DNA of 13,056 bases from Azoarcus sp. (GTDB lineage Bacteria > Pseudomonadota > Gammaproteobacteria > Burkholderiales > Rhodocyclaceae), in assembly GCA_031282905.1 (NCBI GenBank), contig JAITCV010000071.1, forward strand, positions 1-13,056, written 5' to 3'. Each line of letters opens with the position of its first letter. The first letter of the stretch is position 1. Made by a program: the position numbers and the translations under genes. This document shows positions 7,394-12,802 of the stretch, one piece after another. The notes beneath the pieces are model-generated. The model made no database searches. It was given only the letters and a program-made list of their open reading frames with translations, and was not told the origin of the DNA.

Positions 7394-8191
7394 ATGCAAT
7401 TGAGTGGCCTGATCCTGGAAAACATCGATTTTTCCTATGACACGACCCTGACCCTGGACAACATCGACCTTGCCATACCCGCCGGGCAGTTCGTCACCCT
7501 GCTGGGGTCGTCCGGCAGCGGAAAATCCACCTTGCTTCGCCTCATCGCCGGTTTGCAAACGCCCACGAAAGGCAAGATGTCGTGGAACGGTGCGCCGATC
7601 AAGGGAACGAGCCTGGAACGTGGCGTCGTTTTCCAGGACTACGCCCTGTTCCCGTGGATGTCGGTGATCGACAACATCGCCATTGCCATCGGCAAGGCGC
7701 GTCCCGCCACCTCCCGGGCCGCTCGCCGCGAGGAAGCCGCCGAGGCGCTGCGCAAGGTCGGGCTGGCCGCGGCCATCGGCAAATATCCGTTTGAACTCTC
7801 CGGCGGCATGCGCCAGCGCGCCGCGATCGCCCGCGCCCTCGCGCTGGGCTCGCCGCTGCTGTTGATGGATGAGCCTTTCGGCGCGCTCGATCCGGTCAAC
7901 CGTGCCCGTTTGCAGGATTTGTTGCTGGGCATCTGGGAAGCGTCCGCCCCCCGCAAGACCTTCGTGTTCGTCACCCATGACGTGGATGAGGCGCTCTATC
8001 TCTCCGAGCGCGTGGTCATTCTCGGTTCCAACCCTGGCCGGGTGATCGCCGACCTGGACAACGCCCATCTCCTGAACCATCCCCGCGACCGCCAGAACCT
8101 GTTTGCCAGCGAGGCGTTCCACGCCCAGCGCGAAGCCATCGCCGAATTGCTCGCCGCCGATACCCTGCAACACCTCAGCGCCGCTGCATGA
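7394..8191 (+). CDS. ABC transporter ATP-binding protein, NitT/TauT (sulfonate/nitrate/taurine) type
   Basis: ATPase subunit that powers import through the permease encoded next. The 265-residue product has Walker A GSSGSGKST (38-46), Q-loop Gln81, signature LSGGM (135-139) followed by RQR, Walker B LLLMDE with Glu160, and the switch His195 in FVTHDVDEA. VFQDYALFPWMSVIDNI and the overall length are typical of SsuB/TauB-like proteins. The frame is open back to 7094 through the mtfA stub, but similarity starts only here. AGGAG (7389-7393) touches the ATG at 7394; the in-frame TTG at 7400 is better spaced from it and would give MSGLILENI, so either codon may be used. ATGA coupling joins it to the permease. 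No periplasmic binding protein is adjacent, so the substrate is unknown; the neighbours favour an organosulfur compound. Confidence 0.92.
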   Translation: MQLSGLILENIDFSYDTTLTLDNIDLAIPAGQFVTLLGSSGSGKSTLLRLIAGLQTPTKGKMSWNGAPIKGTSLERGVVFQDYALFPWMSVIDNIAIAIGKARPATSRAARREEAAEALRKVGLAAAIGKYPFELSGGMRQRAAIARALALGSPLLLMDEPFGALDPVNRARLQDLLLGIWEASAPRKTFVFVTHDVDEALYLSERVVILGSNPGRVIADLDNAHLLNHPRDRQNLFASEAFHAQREAIAELLAADTLQHLSAAA

Positions 8192-8205
8192 AAGAGGAAA
8201 ACATC

Positions 8206-9120
8206 ATGTCCGCCGAAACCCTGAGTCTGGAAAATGCCGATTTCGCCGCGTTGAACGCCGCGCCCGGCGAAGAAACGTCCACCAAACCATCCAGCGCCGC
8301 CCCTGCCCGCCAGCGCGGCGAACAGGCCAAAGAGAACGACCATGACGGCAGCAAGACACGCTCGAAATTGCTCACCCATGGGCTGCACATCCTGGCTGGT
8401 TCGAGCCTGTGGATCGTGCTGCTCGCGGCCTGGTTCGCCGCGTCCAGATACCTGCCCCTGGGCGACAACCCGCTCATCCCCTCCCCCATCCTGACTTTCC
8501 AGGCGCTGAAGGAATCGCTGCCCGAATTGTGGCGAGGCACGCTGTCTTCCTTCGCCATCCTGGTGCCTGGTTTCGCGCTGGCCAGCCTTTTCGGCATCGC
8601 CTGGGGGCTGGTCGTCGGCACCTCGCCCTGGCTGCAACGCATCTTTTTCCCCTTTGCCCGCGTGGTCGCGCCGGTGCCGCCGACGGTGTATATCCCCTAC
8701 GCCATCGCCATCCTACCGACCTTCCAGCTTTCCGCGATTTTCCTGGTGTTCATCGGCGCGTTCTGGCCGATATTCCACAACACCGCGGCGGGCGCGGCCT
8801 CGCTCGAACAACGCTACCGCGATAATGCCGACATCCTGGGGCTGACCGGGGTGGAATACCTGTGGCGCGTCGTCTTCCCCGCCTCCCTGCCCCATGTCTT
8901 TTCCGGCATGGGCGTCGGGCTGATGTTTTCCTTCGTCCTGCTCACCGTGGCCGAGATGTTCGGCGCCAATTACGGCCTGGGCCGTTTCGTCCAGTTCTAC
9001 GCCGATTACGCCGAGTATCCCAAGATGATCGCGGGCATCCTGTACACCGGGCTGGTGACCTGGCTGTCGATGACCCTGCTCGAAAAAGTCCGCCACCATG
9101 TCCTGTTCTGGCTGCGCTAG
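8206..9120 (+). CDS. ABC transporter permease, NitT/TauT type
   Basis: Membrane subunit of the importer. About six hydrophobic segments follow a first helix at roughly residues 60-80 of this 304-residue version. The cytoplasmic EAA loop that docks on the ATPase is visible at about 195-229 (AAGAASLEQRYRDNADILG, then RVVFPASLP), as in SsuC/TauC-like permeases. I chose ATG 8206 because GAGGA lies about 8 nt upstream; ATG 8188 overlaps the ATPase stop and would add six residues. A hydrophilic N-terminal tail of about 55 residues precedes the first helix, longer than usual, and nothing in it suggests a known domain. The gene is probably cotranscribed with the ATPase and perhaps with the thioredoxin and dioxygenase genes. 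Confidence 0.9.
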   Translation: MSAETLSLENADFAALNAAPGEETSTKPSSAAPARQRGEQAKENDHDGSKTRSKLLTHGLHILAGSSLWIVLLAAWFAASRYLPLGDNPLIPSPILTFQALKESLPELWRGTLSSFAILVPGFALASLFGIAWGLVVGTSPWLQRIFFPFARVVAPVPPTVYIPYAIAILPTFQLSAIFLVFIGAFWPIFHNTAAGAASLEQRYRDNADILGLTGVEYLWRVVFPASLPHVFSGMGVGLMFSFVLLTVAEMFGANYGLGRFVQFYADYAEYPKMIAGILYTGLVTWLSMTLLEKVRHHVLFWLR

Positions 9121-9132
9121 AAAAAACCGACA

Positions 9133-9228
9133 ACAAATGCGCGCCCTCTGTATTTCACCCGTCGAAAGCGAAGGCTTGCCACGCTTCGCGCCTCGCTTTT
9201 GACGAACATGGGGAATGCGCGCATTTGT
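9133..9228. repeat. nested inverted repeat between permease and thioredoxin genes
   Basis: A perfect 12-bp inverted repeat, ACAAATGCGCGC (9133-9144) and GCGCGCATTTGT (9217-9228), encloses a second one: CGTCGAAAGCGA (9160-9171) and TCGCTTTTGACG (9193-9204), which pairs over 12 bp with one G-U. The transcript could thus fold into a long two-part hairpin ending 58 nt before the thioredoxin start. No T-run follows on the plus strand. On the minus strand a run of six T lies just beyond the outer arm (9121-9126). It may be a processing or attenuation structure, or a small palindromic element. Confidence 0.6.
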
Positions 9229-9286
9229 CGATCCGTCCCGAAGAAAATGACCCGCTGAAGCAAGCCCACCGAGGAAAGAAGCCCGA

Positions 9287-9901
9287 ATGATGATCCGCCA
9301 CGCCCTGTTCTGCCTGCTTGCCGCATGCGTCATATACCCGCTCCATGCCGCGCCCTTCGAGCGCCAAACCGACGATTTCGCCCGGGAAATCGACGCCGCC
9401 CGCCAGCAAGGCAAACTGCTCGCGGTGTTGTTCGAACTGGAAGACTGTCCGAACTGCCGGGAACTCAAGGCCGAAGTGCTGTCGAAAAGCGCCGCCAACG
9501 CATTCGAGCAGCATTTCCACACCGTGAGCCTGACCGTCGACCAGCAAGGCAACATCACCACGCCGAGCGGCGAAACCCTGCCGCGTGACCAATGGGCCGG
9601 CAAACTCGGCGTGTTCGCCACCCCGGCCTTCGGCTTTTTCGATGGCAAAGGTCAATACATCTACCGTCACCTCGGCACGCTTTCCTCCCCGGAAGAACTG
9701 GTATTGCTCGGCCGCTATATCGTCGAACAGGCGTTCGAGGACGCGCCATGGTCCGTGTGGCGCGACGCCCAATCCGGCGCGACCGCCGCGATCCACGACG
9801 ACGGTCATGCCGAACACGACGGCCATGCCGGACATGACGACAGCCATGCCGAACACAATGGATCATCAGACGGATCATCATATTCCATGGATTGCCATTG
9901 A
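9287..9901 (+). CDS. exported thioredoxin-fold protein with His/Asp-rich C-terminal tail
   Basis: The 204-residue product has an N-terminal export signal, a thioredoxin-like domain with the redox motif Cys54-Pro-Asn-Cys57 in FELEDCPNC, and a likely cis-proline in FATPAFGFFD. This resembles SoxW-like periplasmic thioredoxins of sulfur-metabolising bacteria. The signal could be of the lipoprotein kind (LAAC, Cys14) or be cut after LHA (Ala21); the hydrophobic core before Cys14 is short. Residues 170-204 form a tail with histidines at 170, 174, 177, 180, 183, 187, 190 and 204, plus Asp/Glu and Cys203, which looks able to bind divalent metal. GAGGAAAG lies about 8 nt before ATG 9287. The context with a thiol dioxygenase and rhodanese suggests reduction of a periplasmic disulfide or persulfide; metal delivery is an alternative. 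Confidence 0.8.
   Translation: MMIRHALFCLLAACVIYPLHAAPFERQTDDFAREIDAARQQGKLLAVLFELEDCPNCRELKAEVLSKSAANAFEQHFHTVSLTVDQQGNITTPSGETLPRDQWAGKLGVFATPAFGFFDGKGQYIYRHLGTLSSPEELVLLGRYIVEQAFEDAPWSVWRDAQSGATAAIHDDGHAEHDGHAGHDDSHAEHNGSSDGSSYSMDCH
9806..9880 (+). repeat. short repeats encoding the His-rich tail
   Basis: Three degenerate units beginning CATGCCG(A/G)ACA at 9806, 9824 and 9845 (spacing 18 and 21 bp) encode the HAEHDG-like repeats of the thioredoxin tail. GGATCATCA then occurs at 9860-9868 and 9872-9880. Growth or loss of units by slippage would change the number of histidines without breaking the frame. Confidence 0.5.
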
Positions 9902-9975
9902 ACCGGGACGGCCATCCTGGACGAACGCTTTCGCGCGAAATCGGCGCGCATCACCCTGCCAAGGATTGAAACATC

Positions 9976-10548
9976 ATGAGCACTCAAAGATTGCTGACCT
10001 TCATTCAAGACATCACCCGCCTGCTCGACACGAAACCATCCGAAGCGGTCATTCTCGTCGAAGGCAAGAAACTGGTCGCCACCCTGGTCGAAAAGGACGA
10101 CTGGCTGCCCGCCGCCTTTGCCCAGCCGCATCCCGAGCATTACCAGCAATACCTGCTCTATGCCGATCCACTCGATCGCCTCTCCATCGTCAGTTTCGTC
10201 TGGGGACCCGGCCAGAAAACGCCCGTGCACGACCACCTGACCTGGGGCATCGTCGGCGGCCTGCGCGGCGAGGAACGCGAAACCACCTATGCCAAACAGG
10301 CCGACGGCAGCTATGCGCAAACCGGCACCGGCGTGCTGAAACCCGGCCAGGTCACGGCGGTCTCGCCCACCATCGGCGATATCCATGAAGTCGCCAACAA
10401 TCTGTCCGACCGTGCCTCGATCAGCATCCACGTCTATGGCGACAACATTGGCCGGGTCAAGCGCCACGTTTTCGACACCACCACCGGCGCGGCAAAATCC
10501 TTCGTTTCGGGCTACGTCAGTGACGTCGTGCCGAATCTGTGGGCCTGA
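9976..10548 (+). CDS. thiol dioxygenase, Gln-type cysteine dioxygenase family (3-mercaptopropionate dioxygenase-like)
   Basis: Non-haem iron cupin enzyme of 190 residues that adds O2 to a thiol to give a sulfinate. Iron ligands are His85 and His87 in the TPVHDH motif and His137 in GDIHEV. Ser150, His152 and Tyr154 in ISIHVYG form the conserved Ser-His-Tyr set. In HYQQYLL, Gln58 sits where true cysteine dioxygenases have a substrate-binding Arg. This Gln form, with VSFVWGPGQ-TPVHDH, closely resembles (from memory) PA2602 of Pseudomonas aeruginosa, characterised as a 3-mercaptopropionate dioxygenase. Substrate is therefore more likely 3-mercaptopropionate than cysteine, though some relatives accept both. 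AAGGA precedes ATG 9976. A rhodanese gene lies downstream, as I recall for PA2602/PA2603. Confidence 0.9.
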   Translation: MSTQRLLTFIQDITRLLDTKPSEAVILVEGKKLVATLVEKDDWLPAAFAQPHPEHYQQYLLYADPLDRLSIVSFVWGPGQKTPVHDHLTWGIVGGLRGEERETTYAKQADGSYAQTGTGVLKPGQVTAVSPTIGDIHEVANNLSDRASISIHVYGDNIGRVKRHVFDTTTGAAKSFVSGYVSDVVPNLWA

Positions 10549-10596
10549 TCCCCTTCCCCAAACCCTGAAGCGGGTTGATGCATCCTGCCTCGCGCT

Positions 10597-10619
10597 CGTC
10601 ATCGCAAGGAGCGTAGCGA
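10597..10619 (+). repeat. half copy of a dispersed palindromic repeat
   Basis: This 23-bp segment (CGTCATCGCAAGGAGCG, then TAGCGA) matches at 18 of 23 positions the reverse complement of 12533-12555 beyond the rhodanese gene. The CGTCAT-GC-AGGAGCG-AGCGA pattern is one I recognise as a common intergenic repeat in many bacterial genomes. Only one arm is present here; the GCAATCC part is missing. Confidence 0.55.
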
Positions 10620-10632
10620 GAGAGGACGGTCA

Positions 10633-10670
10633 AATGAGCGGTGGTTTTGCCGCCGCTCATTCAATTTGTT
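10633..10670 (+). terminator. terminator-like hairpin after the dioxygenase gene
   Basis: AATGAGCGGTGG (10633-10644) pairs with CCGCCGCTCATT (10650-10661) over 12 bp with one G-U, leaving a TTTTG loop, and is followed by the moderately T-rich TCAATTTGTT. It lies 85 bp after the dioxygenase stop. The U-tract is imperfect, so it may be a partial terminator. The rest of 10549-10800 shows two TTCTGGAA copies (10683 and 10718) but no clear promoter. Confidence 0.6.
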
Positions 10671-10800
10671 GCCGGATCTGCCTTCTGGAAAAGCCACGGC
10701 CGACATCCAATCGCTTGTTCTGGAAGCATCCCCGCGCCAACCCAAAAACATATACGGCGGCGGGGATTCTTCTTTTTGACTTTCTTCTCCCCTGCCATTC

Positions 10801-12402
10801 ATGAACCTGCCCGAAATCCCCCGCGCCACCTACCCCGAAATCCGCGCCGCCCTGATCGAACGCCGCGAAATCGCCCTGCTCGACGTGCGCGAGGAAGACC
10901 CCCATGCCCAAGCGCATCCGCTGTTCGCCGCGCACCTCAGCCTCTCCCGCCTGGAACTGGAGGTTTACGCCAGATTGCCGCGCCGCGACGTCCCTATCGT
11001 CACCCTCGACCATGGCGAAGGCCTGGCCGAACGGGCCGCGCGCAAGCTGATCGGACTTGGCTACCGCCAGGTCTCCGTACTCAAAGACGGCATCGACGGC
11101 TGGCGGGCGGCGGGCGGCGAACTATTCCGCGACGTCAACGTACCAAGCAAAGCCTTCGGCGAACTGGTCGATGCCATCCGGCATCCCCCCGCGCTCGCCG
11201 CCGAAGACGTCTACGCCCTGCTCGGCGGCGATGACGATGTACTCATCGTCGACGTCCGCCGCTTCGATGAATACCACACCATGAACATACCCGGCTCGAT
11301 CAACGTACCCGGTGCGGAACTGGTCTTGCGCGTCCCCGAACTCGCCCCCGATCCCAGGACCCGCGTCATCGTCAATTGCGCCGGGCGCACGCGCAGCATC
11401 ATCGGCGCGCAATCGCTGATCAACGCTGGCCTGCCCAATCCGGTCGCCGCCCTGCGCAACGGCACCATCGGCTGGACCCTGGCCGGGCTGGGCGACAAAC
11501 TCGAACACGGGCAGACGCGGCGTTTCAAACCCGTCCCGGAAACCGGCCGCCAGCAAGCCGAAGCACGCGCGCGCGCGCTCGCGGAAAAAGCCGGGGTCAA
11601 ATGGCTGAGTCTTGCCGACATCGAAGCATGGAAAAACCAGGAAGGCCGCACCACCTATTTCATCGACGTGCGCGACCCCGACGAATATGCCACCGGCCAC
11701 TTGCCCGGTTTCCGTTCCGTGCCCGGCGGCCAGTTGGTGCAAGAAACCGAGATGACCGCCACCGTGCGCGGCGCGCGCATCGTGCTGGCCGACACCGATG
11801 GCGCGCGCGCGGCGATGACCGCCTCATGGCTCGCGCAGATGGACTGGGAAGTTTACGTCCTGACACCGCCGCCGCCAGCCGAATGGCATGAAACCGGCCC
11901 ATGGCAAGCCCCCCTGCCCCCGCTCCTCGCGCCGCCGCTGATCAAACCGGCGACACTGGCCGAATGGCTGCGCTCCGACAATCCTCCCGTCATCGTCGAT
12001 TTCACCTCCCACGCCAACTACTGCCGTGGTCACATCCCCGGCGCGTGGTATGCGCTGCGCGCCGAACTCGGCCAGGCGGCGAAAAAACTCCCCCAGGCAT
12101 CGCGCTACGTGCTCACCTGCCTCTCCAGCCTGCTCGCCCGTTACGCCCACGCCGATTTCGCCCGCGAAGTCGATGGCGAAATCGTGGTGCTCGACGGCGG
12201 CACCCACGCCTGGCAAGCGGCGGGCCTGCCGCTGGAACAAGACACCCGCCTCGCCTCCGACCCCATCGACCGCTACCGTCGTCCCTACGAAGGCACGGAC
12301 AACAGCCCCGCCGCGATGCAGGCTTACCTCGATTGGGAATTCGGCCTGGTCGAACAACTACAACGGGACGGAACCCATCATTTCAAGGTCTTGCGGGTCT
12401 GA
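10801..12402 (+). CDS. four-domain rhodanese-like sulfurtransferase
   Basis: Protein of 533 residues made of four rhodanese-homology domains, roughly 1-110, 125-235, 270-365 and 375-480, each with the D-V/F-R/T type opening strand (LLDVREE, IVDVRRFDEY, FIDVRDPDEY, IVDFTSHANY) and GHIPGA/HTMNIPGS-like segments. The catalytic Cys is present in domain 2 (Cys193 in NCAGRTRS) and domain 4 (Cys440 in LTCLSSLLA). In domains 1 and 3 the position is occupied by acidic segments (LDHGEG, ADTDGARA), so these are probably structural. Expected role is transfer of sulfane sulfur in the cytoplasm; no signal peptide is seen. The start has no evident Shine-Dalgarno sequence. The pairing with a thiol dioxygenase suggests handling of sulfur released from thiol breakdown; the exact donor and acceptor are unknown. 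Confidence 0.9.
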   Translation: MNLPEIPRATYPEIRAALIERREIALLDVREEDPHAQAHPLFAAHLSLSRLELEVYARLPRRDVPIVTLDHGEGLAERAARKLIGLGYRQVSVLKDGIDGWRAAGGELFRDVNVPSKAFGELVDAIRHPPALAAEDVYALLGGDDDVLIVDVRRFDEYHTMNIPGSINVPGAELVLRVPELAPDPRTRVIVNCAGRTRSIIGAQSLINAGLPNPVAALRNGTIGWTLAGLGDKLEHGQTRRFKPVPETGRQQAEARARALAEKAGVKWLSLADIEAWKNQEGRTTYFIDVRDPDEYATGHLPGFRSVPGGQLVQETEMTATVRGARIVLADTDGARAAMTASWLAQMDWEVYVLTPPPPAEWHETGPWQAPLPPLLAPPLIKPATLAEWLRSDNPPVIVDFTSHANYCRGHIPGAWYALRAELGQAAKKLPQASRYVLTCLSSLLARYAHADFAREVDGEIVVLDGGTHAWQAAGLPLEQDTRLASDPIDRYRRPYEGTDNSPAAMQAYLDWEFGLVEQLQRDGTHHFKVLRV

Positions 12403-12470
12403 TTCTTTAGCTTGGCTCAGCCAGATGAGGGACGCTCGGCGAGCACAAGTCAATACTTCGTCAACAGCGA

Positions 12471-12555
12471 GGGCCGCAGGCCCGTGGCAATCCAGACGTC
12501 CTGGGTAACGGCAACCGTCCATGGATTGCACGTCGCTGCGCGCCGCGCAATGACG
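12471..12555. repeat. palindromic intergenic repeat element (REP/MITE-like, non-coding)
   Basis: The segment contains a perfect GGGCC-GCA-GGCCC palindrome (12471-12483). Next is a hairpin with arms GCAATCCA plus GACG (12487-12498) and CGTC plus TGGATTGC (12516-12529, two bases bulged). The CGTCGCTGCGCG...GCAATGACG arm ends it. GCAATCC and CATTGCG-AGGAGCG arms of this kind form a widely dispersed bacterial repeat. No protein-coding sign is seen in 12403-12650. Confidence 0.6.
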
Positions 12556-12627
12556 CTTCGAAAAGATACAAAGGAGGCAGGGGCAAATTGAAAGGCCGTC
12601 GCCCCCCCGATTGCGCCTCCGGCAACA

Positions 12628-12680
12628 GCCATTGCGTGATTTCCACCATCCCGGCATGGGCAATGCCTGCGCAATATGGC
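12628..12680. promoter_or_regulatory. candidate enhancer/activator binding region upstream of the sigma-54 promoter
   Basis: Two overlapping inverted repeats lie 60-110 bp before the predicted transcription start: GGCAT-gggca-ATGCC (12653-12667), and GCCATTGCG (12628-12636) facing CGCAATATGGC (12670-12680), which pair apart from a 2-nt bulge. Distance and symmetry suit a dimeric sigma-54 activator. The assignment is inference; no regulator gene is in the window. Confidence 0.35.
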
Positions 12681-12711
12681 GGAATACAAGGGTTTTGTCC
12701 GCGCGGGATCG

Positions 12712-12729
12712 TTGGCACGTTCCATGCAA
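12712..12729 (+). promoter_or_regulatory. sigma-54 (RpoN) -24/-12 promoter
   Basis: TTGGCACGTTCCATGCAA matches the RpoN consensus TGGCACG-N4-TTGC except that the T before TGC is A. GG (12714-12715) and GC (12726-12727) are separated by exactly 10 bp, as required. The predicted start is near 12739, about 64 nt before the flavoprotein ATG. Such promoters need an activator ATPase, so expression of the downstream unit should be strictly inducible. Confidence 0.75.
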
Positions 12730-12739
12730 CATGAACCCG

Positions 12740-12788
12740 GCAAAACCGAAAGGTTTGCACGGGTACCTGCCCCGCTCGCAGGTTTACC
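12740..12788 (+). promoter_or_regulatory. leader RNA hairpins of the flavoprotein transcript
   Basis: The predicted transcript opens with GCAAAACC-GAAA-GGTTTGC (12740-12758), a stem capped by a GNRA-type tetraloop with one bulged A. A second stem follows, ACCTGC (12765-12770) with GCAGGT (12778-12783), extended by GG(T) and ACC around a small bulge. They could protect the 5' end. No known riboswitch is recognised. Confidence 0.4.
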
Positions 12789-12802
12789 TCAGAGGGACCT
12801 CC

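Noticed and set aside
9137..9202. A 21-codon open frame in the gap before the thioredoxin gene, as a possible leader peptide
   Set aside because: No ribosome site precedes it, and it lies inside the inverted-repeat structure, whose symmetry explains the sequence better.
9805..10602. A 265-codon minus-strand open frame over the dioxygenase gene
   Set aside because: Antisense shadow of a gene with clear catalytic motifs; Gly/Asp-rich translation without any domain pattern.
12569..12733. A TTG-led open frame of about 48 codons after an AGGAGG sequence
   Set aside because: It runs through the sigma-54 promoter and the candidate activator sites, has a rare start codon 10 nt from the ribosome-site-like sequence, and no recognisable product.
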